From Anabaena catenula FACHB-362 (lineage in GTDB: Bacteria; Cyanobacteriota; Cyanobacteriia; Cyanobacteriales; Nostocaceae), in NCBI RefSeq assembly GCF_014698735.1, contig NZ_JACJTQ010000010.1, positions 62,001-126,000 on the forward strand: 64,000 nt of DNA, in the 5' to 3' direction. Below, in pieces: positions 30,156-41,626 of the stretch. The notes below the pieces were generated by a model, which was not told the DNA's origin, ran no database searches, and was given only the letters and a program-made list of their open reading frames with translations. Both the position numbers and the translations under genes were made by a program. How positions within the stretch are numbered: position 1 is the stretch's first letter; each line of letters starts with the position of its first letter.

Positions 30156-31220
30156 ATGACAAACAACAATATAGAAGTTGTCTTTAGCTTTGATACAACT
30201 GGTAGTATGTATCCTTGTCTGACTCAGGTACGACGAAAAATTAAAAATACCGTTACTAGACTGATGGATGAATTACCTCTAATTAAGATTGGAATTATCG
30301 CTCATGGGGATTATTGTGATGCAGATTCAACCTATGTGACTAAAACCTTTAACCTTTCGGGTGATGTCGATAAAATTTGTGATTTTGTCCAAAATGTAGA
30401 ACCTACTGGTGGGGGAGATGCTCCAGAATGTTATGAGTTAGTATTACATGAATCCCAATCGCTATCTTGGTCAAAATCAGCATCTAAATCACTGGTTTTG
30501 ATTGGTGATGATATTCCCCACGCACCAGCACACAATCCTCACAAGCTAAATTGGCGTAAAGAGGTAGATAAGTTAGCGGAATTGGGAATTTCAGTTTATG
30601 GAGTACAAGCTCTTAATCGCCCTCATGCGACACCTTTTTATCAAGAGTTAGCTGAAAAATCTGGTGGTTTTCATATTAATTTAGACCAATTTTCTTATAT
30701 TACTGATTTGTTTTTAGCAGTTTGCTACCAGCAGTCATCTGATGAACAGTTACAAGCATATGAACAAGAAGTAATTAACCAAGGAAGAATGAGTCGTGGG
30801 TTAAATAAAATATTTGATACCATGATGCAACGAGAGGGAACGTCTTATTATGAATCAACTGATTTAAGGGCGGTTGTTCCTGGAAGGTTCCAAGTTTTAG
30901 AGGTTGACCAAGATATTTCTATTAAAGCGTTTGTGTTGGAAAATGGGTTAACATTTAAAGTAGGGCGCGGTTTCTATGAATTCACGAAAACAGAAACTAT
31001 CCAAGCGACTAAAGAAATTATCTTGATGGATAGGAAAACAGGTGATTTATTTCAAGGTAGTGCTGCACGAGAAATGTTAGGTCTACCGATGGATGCGACA
31101 ATTAGGATTAAACCGAGTAATCTAGAGAAGTATGTTGTGTTTGTTCAAAGTACGTCTGCTAATCGGAAGTTGATTGGTAAAACCAGATTTTTATATGAAG
31201 TTGAAGACTGGGATCATTAA
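30156..31220 (+). CDS. VWA-domain protein
   Basis: A 354-residue cytoplasmic protein with a von Willebrand A domain (about 5-190). The metal-ion-dependent adhesion site DTTGS (D13, T15, S17) is intact, with a later TGGGDAPECYE loop (MIDAS Thr and Asp region) and LIGDD. The C-terminal part (about 200-350) has no recognised domain. Cytoplasmic VWA proteins often act as scaffolds with AAA+ or TerD-type partners, but none is adjacent. Function unknown. Confidence 0.82.
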   Translation: MTNNNIEVVFSFDTTGSMYPCLTQVRRKIKNTVTRLMDELPLIKIGIIAHGDYCDADSTYVTKTFNLSGDVDKICDFVQNVEPTGGGDAPECYELVLHESQSLSWSKSASKSLVLIGDDIPHAPAHNPHKLNWRKEVDKLAELGISVYGVQALNRPHATPFYQELAEKSGGFHINLDQFSYITDLFLAVCYQQSSDEQLQAYEQEVINQGRMSRGLNKIFDTMMQREGTSYYESTDLRAVVPGRFQVLEVDQDISIKAFVLENGLTFKVGRGFYEFTKTETIQATKEIILMDRKTGDLFQGSAAREMLGLPMDATIRIKPSNLEKYVVFVQSTSANRKLIGKTRFLYEVEDWDH

Positions 31221-31417
31221 TCAATATTTTGCTAGTTAGAGAAATTGTCAGAATCAGGATGTCCAGGATTTAAGGATGTACAGGATGAAAACTGTAATTT
31301 TATCACCTATTACCTGTACAAATTTACCATAGTATTGAGTCAAGGAAATTGGTTTATTTCAGGCTTTTTAAATACTCCCTTCTTATTAAAGAATACGGAT
31401 TAAATGAACCCCAAAGA

Positions 31418-31475
31418 CGCGTTCACGTTCGCGAAGCGTGGCGTTAGCCATAGTGTCCCGTAGGGATAGAACGCG
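31418..31475. repeat. Fold-back repeat with CGCGTTC/GAACGCG ends
   Basis: CGCGTTC (31418-31424) mirrors GAACGCG (31469-31475). The interior contains GTTCGCGAAGCGTGGCG and TCCCGTAGGGA palindromes, the familiar GCGTAGCC-type dispersed repeat of Nostocales. A related GCGTGGCGTAGCC segment occurs at about 6270. Confidence 0.6.
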
Positions 31476-31535
31476 AAGGAAGAAGGGAGAAAATAGCTAA
31501 TCTTACACTGGGAAGGGAGTAACATAATTTAGCAA

Positions 31536-31593
31536 GGTGCGTCAGATGTATAAAGTTTGTTAATTTCTGCCAAATTTTTGAGTCTGACGCACC
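31536..31593. repeat. Inverted repeat GGTGCGTCAGA
   Basis: GGTGCGTCAGA (31536-31546) is perfectly mirrored by TCTGACGCACC (31583-31593), with a 36-base AT-rich loop. This is a common dispersed palindrome in cyanobacteria. Confidence 0.7.
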
Positions 31594-31668
31594 CTACAAG
31601 ACAAGACACTTAAAGGCATACTCAATATGTGCTAGATTCTATCAATCTCTGATTTCTATAGTCTTTAA

Positions 31669-33750
<2,082 letters not shown>

Positions 33751-33890
33751 ACAGGTGACAGGTGACAGGTGACAGGTGACAGGTGACAGGGAATTCTCAA
33801 TTTTCCTCGCGTCTCCGCGTCCCCGCGTCTCCGCGTCCCCGTGTCTCCGTGTCTCCGCGTCTCCGTGTCTCCCCATCCCCATCTTCCCTA
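33751..33890. repeat. Heptamer tandem repeat ACAGGTG and CGTCTCC/CGTCCCC tract
   Basis: Five exact copies of ACAGGTG (33751-33785) plus a partial one follow directly on the ligA stop codon. From about 33810 a second tract of GTCTCCGC, GTCCCCGC and GTCTCCGT variants runs almost to the PBP2 stop. Both are short tandemly repeated repetitive (STRR) sequences typical of heterocyst-forming cyanobacteria. Confidence 0.8.
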
Positions 33891-35705
33891 ACGCTTAGTC
33901 TCTGGTTTTTGATACTTACCTGAATGCTTACGGGCAAAATATTCTTCCATAACTTCTAAAATCATGGGTGCAGCAACACTACCACCACCACCACCAGAAT
34001 GTTCAGCAAAAGCAACAATGAGAATTTCTGGCTTATCAGCTGGTGCATAAGCACCGAACCAAGCATGATTCTCTTTCACTCCACGGTTCCAAGCTTCAGC
34101 TGTACCACTCTTACCAGCTGCTGGGGGAATAGTAGGTTTATTCAGAGCCTTTCCTGTACCTTCAGATATTACTTTCCGTAATCCATCACGGAGTATTTTA
34201 ATGGTGGTCGGTTTCATATTTAAAGATTTGCGCCATTTTTTTGCGTCACCTTTATCTTTGAGTAAATGAGGCTGTACCCGATAACCACCATTAGCAGGGA
34301 CAGCGAACATCACAGCCACTTGTAGAGGAGTCGTTTGTAAAGCACCTTGACCAATAGACATATTAATGGAATCACCTACAGTCCAAGGCATTTTCCAAAC
34401 TTTCTGTTTCCAAGTTTCATCAGGAACTAAACCTTTTGCTTCTTCTGTGGAGAACTCAAAGCCAGTTTTTTCACCAAATCCATATTTGCGAGTCCATTCA
34501 ATCAATTTGGGACCACCTACTCCTTTACCAATTTGATAAAAGAAAGTATCACTACTCCATTGCATTGCTCCCACAAAACCCAATGGCCCAAATCCGGCGT
34601 GGTTCCACTCACCAAACCTTGTCCCACCAATGTTCAAAGAACCATAGGTTTGTAGCACTGTGTTGGGAGAAAATCTACCCGATTCTAGTCCCGCCGTTGT
34701 GGTAACAATTTTAAAGGTACTAGCAGGGGGAAAGACACTCAAAGCCCGATTCACCAAAGGATGATCCTCTCCTTGGACGGTTTTCCAGTCTTTTTGAGAG
34801 AGTGTTTGTTTAGAAAAAATATTGGGGTCAAAGGTAGGATGGGATACCAATCCTAATACCTCACCGTTATTGGGGTTCAGTGCCACAATTGCCCCATTGC
34901 GATTACCCAAAGCCTTTTCGGCTGTTTTTTGCAGTTCTACATCTATAGTCAAGTGTAAATCATTACCAGGTTTTGCCTGTTTTTCTCCCAATACCCGCAG
35001 TGGTCTACCTGCACCATCTACTTCTACTTGTTGACCACCCCATTCACCTCGGAGAGTTTTCTCATAAGCTTTTTCTACACCCATCTGACCAATTACATCT
35101 CCTAAACGGTAGCCTTCAGACTTTCGTTTTTTCAGCTGTTCTGCTGTCAGTTCACGGGTGTAGCCGATGACATGGGCTAATTCTCTACCTTGGGGATAAT
35201 AACGTACTGCTTCTGTATTTATTTCTACATCTGTCAGTTCGTTTTCGTATTCCTTTAAAGCTGTGACTTGTGCTTCATTTAAGTCACGAGCAATCCGAAT
35301 CAGGGTAGATGAGTTAGCCCCGGCTTGTTCTAGTTTCTCTTCCATCTCCTCTTGAGGGATATCGAGGAGTTGACTCAAACGGGGCCCCACCACAGACCAG
35401 GAGGGTTTAGTATGAGCCATAGGCCACAAATACACTGACCGAGGATAGCGAGTAGTCGCTAACAGTTTGCCATTGCGGTCAAAAATATTGCCCCGTTCTG
35501 GTTGTTTGGAAATCATGCGAATCCGGTTGGACTCGGCACGTTGTCGGAGTTTTGTGCCATCAATAATTTGCAAATAAGCTAAACGAGCGCCTATTCCAGA
35601 TGTCATCAATAAAGTGAATATAATTAAAAATATTGATTGAGAATTGCGCCCCACTGTGCGTGTATTTTTTTGTCCGCCCAGTACAGGTGGTTGAAATAGG
35701 GTCAT
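33888..35705 (-). CDS. mrdA: Class B penicillin-binding protein 2 (transpeptidase)
   Basis: A 605-residue bitopic membrane transpeptidase of the elongation PBP2 family. Transmembrane anchor at about 23-45, dimerisation/pedestal domain (RGNIFDRNGKLLATT at about 71), then the transpeptidase domain. The latter has S329-T-F-K332 (PPASTFK), the S384-S-D386 second motif and KSGTAEA (third motif, about 535). It cross-links peptidoglycan of the lateral wall together with a SEDS partner. The S-S-D rather than SxN second motif is normal for PBP2. No rodA lies next to it; the SEDS gene of this window is 32 kb away. Confidence 0.92.
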   Translation of the reverse strand: MTLFQPPVLGGQKNTRTVGRNSQSIFLIIFTLLMTSGIGARLAYLQIIDGTKLRQRAESNRIRMISKQPERGNIFDRNGKLLATTRYPRSVYLWPMAHTKPSWSVVGPRLSQLLDIPQEEMEEKLEQAGANSSTLIRIARDLNEAQVTALKEYENELTDVEINTEAVRYYPQGRELAHVIGYTRELTAEQLKKRKSEGYRLGDVIGQMGVEKAYEKTLRGEWGGQQVEVDGAGRPLRVLGEKQAKPGNDLHLTIDVELQKTAEKALGNRNGAIVALNPNNGEVLGLVSHPTFDPNIFSKQTLSQKDWKTVQGEDHPLVNRALSVFPPASTFKIVTTTAGLESGRFSPNTVLQTYGSLNIGGTRFGEWNHAGFGPLGFVGAMQWSSDTFFYQIGKGVGGPKLIEWTRKYGFGEKTGFEFSTEEAKGLVPDETWKQKVWKMPWTVGDSINMSIGQGALQTTPLQVAVMFAVPANGGYRVQPHLLKDKGDAKKWRKSLNMKPTTIKILRDGLRKVISEGTGKALNKPTIPPAAGKSGTAEAWNRGVKENHAWFGAYAPADKPEILIVAFAEHSGGGGGSVAAPMILEVMEEYFARKHSGKYQKPETKR

Positions 35706-36330
35706 AAGCTTAGGATAATTTTACAATTATTAATATACGCAATTGTTTTGTTAAGATGTCAAGCTGATTGGAGACGATACTATACTCCGTCACTTCTGTC
35801 AATGTTTTGCTCAGTTGCAAGATACAGCAGGAAACTCTTAACTCTTAGCAGGGTTGAAACTCTTTTGTTATATGGCTTTGTTCTTAAATTTCGTACCTCC
35901 TGCAACCTGAAATCTGCTGTATGAGCCTCTCATGGGCGCATTCTGCACTTTAGTCAGATATAAAAGAAACACATTGAAATTGAAAATCTGAAACCTCTAC
36001 CAAGTAAAGGTTATGAAATATGCTGCTGCAAAATTTGGCAATGCTGATTTCATTATGTTAGCACTACGATCTACATAAATCCTTTGTTCTTGTGTCCTCA
36101 GTTGATGATGGCTACTCACTACTACTACTCCTAGCGATCGCTCCCGGAAACCTGAACAGACAGAATTTATAACCGAAAATGCTACTCAGCATTCAGGGTG
36201 AAACAATAGAAAGTATATTTCTAATAAGAGTGTTTTTGCGGAATACAATTCAAAGTATGGACTGTAGTCTGCTTAACACCCTACATAGCTTGACTAAGTT
36301 TTCTACAATTAGGGCATTCTACTGAAGAAT
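35706..36330. other. Long intergenic region upstream of potA
   Basis: 625 bases between divergent PBP2 and potA genes. ATACAGCAG (35822-35830) is mirrored by CTGCTGTAT (35914-35922), with complementary TGCAAG/CTTGCA-like and CAGGAGG-like parts inside: a large imperfect fold-back. A HIP1 octamer lies near 36134. The potA promoter should be in 36200-36320. I recognise no RNA family. Confidence 0.45.
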
Positions 36331-37479
36331 ATGGCTCAAACTGTGATGCAAAATCAGAGGAGTGTAACGTCTTTTCAACCACTTGATGTTGAACTGCGTA
36401 ACGTATTCAAATTTTTCAACCAAGAACCAGCTGTACATGGCGTGGACTTGGATGTGAGACAGGGAGAATTTTTTAGTATTTTAGGCCCTTCTGGTTGCGG
36501 TAAAACAACCACACTCCGCTTAATTGCTGGATTTGAAAGAGTTGATGCAGGTAAGTTGTTGATTCAGGGTCAGTCGATGAGCAATGTACCTCCTTACCGA
36601 AGACCTGTAAATACTGTCTTTCAAAGCTATGCGCTGTTTAACCACCTCAATGTGTGGGATAACATCGCTTTTGGACTGCGATTACAAAAATTAACCAAGT
36701 CAGAAATTGACAGCAGAGTCATAGAAGCTTTAAGGCTCGTGAAAATGGAAAGTTTGCGATCGCGCTTACCCTCTCAACTTTCTGGTGGTCAACAGCAACG
36801 GGTAGCCTTAGCTAGAGCTTTGGTGAATCGTCCCGCAGTCTTACTTCTAGATGAGCCATTGGGAGCATTAGACCTCAAACTCCGCAAAGAAATGCAGGTT
36901 GAGTTATCAAATTTACACAAAGATTTAGGATTAACATTTGTGATGGTGACACATGATCAAGAAGAAGCACTATGCTTATCTGATCGCATCGCCGTTATGA
37001 ATCAAGGCAAAATTGAGCAAATTGGGACTCCCAGCGAAATTTACGAACATCCCCAAACACCCTTTGTTGCCGATTTTATTGGCGATACAAATCTATTCAG
37101 CGGTGAAATCACAACAGTAGACCCGGAATGGGTGAAAATTTTGACAAAAACCGGACTCTCTATTGTCACCGCACGTTCGGAAGATACACCAACTGAATTA
37201 TTACAACCAGTAGTCATCAGTGTCCGCCCAGAAAAAATCCAGATTTCCCTTTATCAACCGAATCTGCCCACAAACTGCTTTGAAGGCAGGCTAGTTAATG
37301 TCATGTATTTGGGTACTCATGTTAATTATGTTGTGGAATTGGTCAACGGCATAAATATCAATGTTTTACAACCTAACACCTTTGGCAGCTTACCAGACCG
37401 TGATACACCCATTTATATTTGGTGGGCAGAAACTGACTGTATTGCTATTAGTCAAGAATCAAGAACCAAAATTTCATAG
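36331..37479 (+). CDS. potA: Polyamine-type ABC transporter ATPase
   Basis: A 382-residue ABC ATPase of the spermidine/putrescine (PotA) family. Walker A is GPSGCGKTT (about 52-60), followed by the Q-loop region, signature LSGGQQQR (about 149-156), Walker B VLLLDEP (about 170-176) and switch His in VMVTHDQEEA. A C-terminal TOBE domain (about 300-375) is present. It energises uptake of the ligand bound by PotD through the inner-membrane permease. The first gene of the operon; potD starts 11 bases downstream. Confidence 0.93.
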   Translation: MAQTVMQNQRSVTSFQPLDVELRNVFKFFNQEPAVHGVDLDVRQGEFFSILGPSGCGKTTTLRLIAGFERVDAGKLLIQGQSMSNVPPYRRPVNTVFQSYALFNHLNVWDNIAFGLRLQKLTKSEIDSRVIEALRLVKMESLRSRLPSQLSGGQQQRVALARALVNRPAVLLLDEPLGALDLKLRKEMQVELSNLHKDLGLTFVMVTHDQEEALCLSDRIAVMNQGKIEQIGTPSEIYEHPQTPFVADFIGDTNLFSGEITTVDPEWVKILTKTGLSIVTARSEDTPTELLQPVVISVRPEKIQISLYQPNLPTNCFEGRLVNVMYLGTHVNYVVELVNGININVLQPNTFGSLPDRDTPIYIWWAETDCIAISQESRTKIS

Positions 37480-37490
37480 TTTGATAACTA

Positions 37491-38573
37491 ATGACGAACA
37501 GAAGGCAATTTCTGAAAAAAATGGCGGTGCTTTCTAGCCTTTCTTTAAGTAGTTGTGGCTGGAGATTGGCTAATGTAGGCGCTAATTATACTGGTTCAGG
37601 TCAAAGCGACGAACTACATCTATATACATGGACGCAGTATACTGATCAAGAATTACTATCCACTTTTACTGCCCAAACTGGCATGAAAGTAGCGGCGGAT
37701 GTATATGATTCTAATGATGTCATGCTAGCTAAGTTACAAGCTGGAGGTGGTGGCGCTTACAGCATTATTTATCCATCTGATTACATGGTGCAGAAGATGG
37801 TAGATAAAAATTTGCTAACTCCCATCAATCATGAACGCTTAATTGGGTTAAGCAATTTATTCCCACAATTTCAGAATCCTAGTTATGACCCCTCTAACCG
37901 TTATAGTATTCCCTTCAATTGGGGAACAACGGGTTTACTTTACAACTCGGAAAAACTCCCAACTGCACCAGAAGATTGGGAATATCTTTGGCAAAATAAA
38001 GATAAACTTCAGAAGAAAATAACTTTACTTAATGATGTGCGGGAGGTAATCGGTGCAACATTGCGGATGCTAGGTTATTCTTATAATTCAGAAAATGAAA
38101 CAGAAATTAAACAAGCTTATGAGAAGTTGAAAGCACTCAAACCGGCAATTGCTGCTTTTGATACTGATGCTTGGCAAAACCAAATTCTGGCAGGAGATTT
38201 ATTATTAGCTATGTGTTACTCTGCCGATGCAGTGAAAATATCTAAAGAAAACCCCAAGCTGAAATTTGTAATTCCTCGTAGTGGTTCCTCTTTATGGACA
38301 GACACTATTGTTATTCCTAAAACATCCCCTAATGTTGCTGGAGCTTATGCTTGGATTAACTTGATTTTGCGACCAGAAGTGGCGGCTCAAATCAGTGAAA
38401 GGCTAAATATTTCTACTCCCAATCGTGCGGGATTTGAGCAATTACCAAAACAGCTTCAAGATAATACTAATTTATTTCCTCCAGCATCACTTTTAGAAAA
38501 GTGTGAAAGACTTACTCCTCTCGGTAAGTTTGAAGAAGTTTATGAGCGGTACTGGACTCAATTACTCGCTTAA
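37491..38573 (+). CDS. potD: Polyamine-binding lipoprotein PotD
   Basis: A 360-residue extracytoplasmic solute-binding protein. Its N-terminus carries both a twin-arginine motif (NRRQFLKK) and a lipobox (LSLSSC, Cys22), suggesting a Tat-exported lipoprotein. The mature part starts with DELHLYTWTQYTDQELLSTF, a typical PotD/PotF opening, and contains FNWGTTGLLYN. The ligand is probably spermidine or putrescine, by family. It lies between the ATPase and the permease genes. Confidence 0.9.
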   Translation: MTNRRQFLKKMAVLSSLSLSSCGWRLANVGANYTGSGQSDELHLYTWTQYTDQELLSTFTAQTGMKVAADVYDSNDVMLAKLQAGGGGAYSIIYPSDYMVQKMVDKNLLTPINHERLIGLSNLFPQFQNPSYDPSNRYSIPFNWGTTGLLYNSEKLPTAPEDWEYLWQNKDKLQKKITLLNDVREVIGATLRMLGYSYNSENETEIKQAYEKLKALKPAIAAFDTDAWQNQILAGDLLLAMCYSADAVKISKENPKLKFVIPRSGSSLWTDTIVIPKTSPNVAGAYAWINLILRPEVAAQISERLNISTPNRAGFEQLPKQLQDNTNLFPPASLLEKCERLTPLGKFEEVYERYWTQLLA

Positions 38574-38629
38574 AGTAAGAAAGCAAAAATCTATATTCTC
38601 GCTCTTCAATCTAAAATTGGTAACAGGCT

Positions 38630-39541
38630 GTGCCTATTCAAAGTAATAATTCCCAACTAGACTCTTCTATCAAGATAGCTAAATCACAGAAGTTAGAACG
38701 CCATCGCGTTAACTTGCTTCCCCCTTTGGCGCTACTTGCACCATCTGGAATTTGGTTATTACTATTGTTGTTGTTGCCAACATTAATAATTTTTCAGTTG
38801 AGTTTAGTACCAAATATTCGACCAGGAGATTTGGTAAATCCCAGTGGATTTAATAACTACATCCGCATCATTGAACCAATTTATTTAAAAGTCATATTTC
38901 ATTCGTTATTTTTGGCAATTAGTACCACCATTAGTTGTTTAATTTTAGGGTTTCCCGTTGCTTATTGGATTGCTCAAATGGCACCAAAGCGCTGGCGGAA
39001 TTTGCTGCTATTAGGTTTTGTATTGCCTTTATGGACTTCTTCTCTACTGCGTTCTTATGCCTGGATTACAATTTTGCGTCCAACGGGATTATTAAACAGT
39101 TTACTCACCAGTGTAGGTTTACCAGCTTTAGAATTGCTTAACCGCAATCCAGCGGTATTAATTGGCATGAGTTACAGTTTATTACCTTATATGGTTTTAG
39201 TGTTGTATGCTTCTTTAGAAAAACTAGACCAGCAATTGTTAGAAGCAGCAGCTGATTTGGGTGCAAATCCCATCCAAACTTTTTGGCAAGTAACTGTACC
39301 TCAAGTGTTTCCCGGTATCGCTGCTGGTTCTCTGTTGGTATTTATCACAGCCCTGGGGGACTTTATCGACCCGGAATTGTTGGGAGGTGCTTCGAGTATG
39401 ACAGCAGCAAGGTTAGTTTATAACCAGTTTCTGGGAGCTACCCAAAATTGGGGCTTTGGTTCAGCTTTGAGTATGACGTTGATTATGGTTGTCAGTATTG
39501 CGTTAGCGGTAGCTTACCGTAGGTATCGCACTTTTGATTAA
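38630..39541 (+). CDS. potB: Polyamine ABC transporter permease PotB
   Basis: A 303-residue permease with six transmembrane segments and the EAA loop LEAAADLGANPIQTFWQVTVP (about 203-223) that contacts the ATPase. It resembles PotB more than PotC, with the longer N-terminus and FQLSLVPNI loop. The start is GTG at 38630. A PotC gene normally follows; here the next gene is unrelated, so the second permease is either encoded elsewhere or replaced by a PotB homodimer. Confidence 0.88.
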   Translation: MPIQSNNSQLDSSIKIAKSQKLERHRVNLLPPLALLAPSGIWLLLLLLLPTLIIFQLSLVPNIRPGDLVNPSGFNNYIRIIEPIYLKVIFHSLFLAISTTISCLILGFPVAYWIAQMAPKRWRNLLLLGFVLPLWTSSLLRSYAWITILRPTGLLNSLLTSVGLPALELLNRNPAVLIGMSYSLLPYMVLVLYASLEKLDQQLLEAAADLGANPIQTFWQVTVPQVFPGIAAGSLLVFITALGDFIDPELLGGASSMTAARLVYNQFLGATQNWGFGSALSMTLIMVVSIALAVAYRRYRTFD

Positions 39542-39620
39542 ATTTGGTGAAGTCAAACCCAAACAATAACAATGATCTGCAAAAATCGAAAATCTGGAAA
39601 TTCTTTACCGGAGGCAGATA

Positions 39621-40856
39621 TTGTACAAAACAACTATTCAAAGCGCATTAGTAAAAGCTAGTCCTGAAATTGAAGTGCTACTGTGTTGTGCTAAGACACA
39701 GATAGAATCAGAAACAGCTGAACACATCAGATCAATCCTGTCAGAAAATATCAATTGGGGTAAATTGATAGAAATGGCGCAACACCAAAAAGTGCTGCCG
39801 CTATTGTATTTCAGTCTTTCTAGTACATTTTCTGAAGTAGTTCCGAAAGCGATTTTAAGCAAATTGCGAATGGAATTCCTGGCTCAAACTCGACGCAGTT
39901 TACTTTTGAGCGGAGAACTCGTCAAACTATTAAATTTGTTTGCAGCAGAAAAAATATCGGCTCTGCCCTTCAAAGGGCCGGTTTTGGCTGCGAGTGCCTA
40001 TGGAAATTTATCACTGCGTCAGTTTAGCGATTTAGACATTTTAGTTCATCCCAAAGATATAGAAAAGGCCAAACAAATTTTCCTGTCTCAGGGATATAGC
40101 CAGAAGATTGAGCGCATCGAAGTTACAGAGGCTCAAAAAGCTGCGTTTGTGCGATCGCAAAGCATCTATAAATTAGTTCGTGAAGCTGCTTATCCTTTTA
40201 TCCACCCTGAAACAGAATTAGTAGTAGAACTCCACTGGGGAGTAATGCCAAACTATTTTTCCTTTCCTATTGATTCTGAAGCATTGTGGCAAGACTTAGA
40301 ATCAGTTACCATTGCTGGTCAAAGTGTTCCTAATTTGTCTCCAGAAAATACACTGTTGATGTTAGCTGGACATGGGACAAAAGACTGTTGGACAAATTTG
40401 GCTCGGATTTGCGATGTAGCTGAACTAATTCGCTCTCATCCCCAGTTAAATTGGGAAAAATTGCTAGAGCAAGCCAGCATTAAAGGAGGTCAAAGAATCT
40501 TATTTTTGGCTTTGACACTAGCGCGGAATCTTCTAGGAACTGCTTTACCTGATGAAGTTTGGCAAAAAATTCAGACAGATCCAAAAGTTAGTTTACTTGC
40601 AGTTGAAGTCAGCCAAATTTTATTTCAAAAAACTGATGGCTCATTCCAAGACGGGAGAGTTACTCGTTTTCATCTGAGTGTTAGGGAACGTCTACAAGAT
40701 AAAATACTTTATTGTTGGTGTTTGGTCACAACGCCGACAACTTCGGATTGGTTAATATTGCCTTTAGCAGAATTCCCCGCTTTTATTTACTATTTATTGC
40801 GACCAATACGGCTAGTGAGAGAGCAAGTATTAAAAAAAATTAACCAGAATTCCTGA
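39621..40856 (+). CDS. NTP_transf_5-family nucleotidyltransferase-like protein, copy 1 (motifs intact)
   Basis: A 411-residue protein of the uncharacterised nucleotidyltransferase family NTP_transf_5. Its core is LPFKGPVLAASAYGNLSLRQ followed by FSDLDILVHP. K118-G119 and the catalytic-type D137-L-D139 are all present. The start is TTG at 39621 because a perfect GGAGG ribosome-binding site lies 6 bases ahead and no ATG exists there. Families like this occur in RiPP (for example lasso peptide) and other peptide-modification clusters. It is the first gene of a co-directional block with a PqqD-like protein and an HprK-like kinase, so it may nucleotidylate a peptide or protein, which is inference. 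Confidence 0.85.
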   Translation: MYKTTIQSALVKASPEIEVLLCCAKTQIESETAEHIRSILSENINWGKLIEMAQHQKVLPLLYFSLSSTFSEVVPKAILSKLRMEFLAQTRRSLLLSGELVKLLNLFAAEKISALPFKGPVLAASAYGNLSLRQFSDLDILVHPKDIEKAKQIFLSQGYSQKIERIEVTEAQKAAFVRSQSIYKLVREAAYPFIHPETELVVELHWGVMPNYFSFPIDSEALWQDLESVTIAGQSVPNLSPENTLLMLAGHGTKDCWTNLARICDVAELIRSHPQLNWEKLLEQASIKGGQRILFLALTLARNLLGTALPDEVWQKIQTDPKVSLLAVEVSQILFQKTDGSFQDGRVTRFHLSVRERLQDKILYCWCLVTTPTTSDWLILPLAEFPAFIYYLLRPIRLVREQVLKKINQNS

Positions 40857-41092
40857 TTTTTATATGGCAATTTTCAACCACAATATCCCTGACTTCTCTA
40901 AGAATTAGGGCATTTTAACATTTCTGGATTTATGCTTATGGCTTCGTTAGGGATACACAAATCAAATTGCTATATTATCTATCTTTAAGAAAAGATAACC
41001 TTCTTTATTAAATCTTTAAAAAAGATGTGATCTAATTTACATTAAGATTAACCTTGGGTTAAGCAAACAATATCAGTCAGTTTAAAAGCACA

Positions 41093-41545
41093 ATGAATTT
41101 ATCTGAAAAATTTAAAATCAATGTCCCGAAAGTTGTCCACGAAATGATTGAAGGTGAAGTAGTCATCGTTAATCTGGATGGGGGAGATTATTATAGTCTG
41201 GTGACAGTCGGCGCAGATATTTGGGAAAAACTAGCTAGAGGTCTTTCAAGAGGAGAGATTTTGACAGAAATGGTTAGTTGCTATGACAGCAGTAGCGAAA
41301 CCATTGAAACCGCTGTTAACAATTTAATTGCAGATTTACAGCGCGAAAGTTTGATTAGTATTGATGCAACAGATGAGGAAAATCAGACACATACAACTAA
41401 CGATAACTCCCCAACTAAGGCTACAGAAAAGCTGAAGTTTGAACCACCAACTTTAAATAAATATACAGACATGGAAGAATTACTGGCTTTAGATCCCATC
41501 CATGATGTAGAGCCGGAAGTGGGTTGGCCGAGTGCCAAGGTATAA
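41093..41545 (+). CDS. PqqD/RRE-like protein with RiPP-precursor-like C-terminal tail
   Basis: A 150-residue protein. Residues about 8-92 form a PqqD-like RRE (RiPP recognition element): VVHEMIEGEVVIVNLDGGDY, YSLVTVGADIWEKL, then a winged-helix-like end. PqqD domains bind leader peptides and present them to modifying enzymes. Residues about 93-111 are a polar linker. Residues 113-150 resemble a RiPP leader/core: F116, PP118-119, L121, Y124, an acidic helix (MEELLALD), then DPIHDVEPEVGWP (D134 to P146). Nothing else in the window looks like a separate precursor. The HprK-like kinase follows after 81 bases. I recall HprK-related/PqqD-related protein pairs described in TIGRFAMs as an HPr-rel-A system, to which this may belong. 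Confidence 0.75.
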   Translation: MNLSEKFKINVPKVVHEMIEGEVVIVNLDGGDYYSLVTVGADIWEKLARGLSRGEILTEMVSCYDSSSETIETAVNNLIADLQRESLISIDATDEENQTHTTNDNSPTKATEKLKFEPPTLNKYTDMEELLALDPIHDVEPEVGWPSAKV

Positions 41546-41626
41546 ATCAGTAAACAGAATTTATGTAGGTTGGGTTGAGGTCATCAAACCCAACATAATC
41601 ACTGCTAAAAATCCAAATTAACCCAA

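Noticed and set aside
31418-31475. tRNA-like fold
   Set aside because: It is a palindromic dispersed repeat (GCGTAGCC family) without T-loop or anticodon features.
35706-36330. Conserved small RNA (Yfr1-type) or NtcA site upstream of potA
   Set aside because: No ACTCCTCACAC core and no GTA-N8-TAC palindrome were found on inspection.
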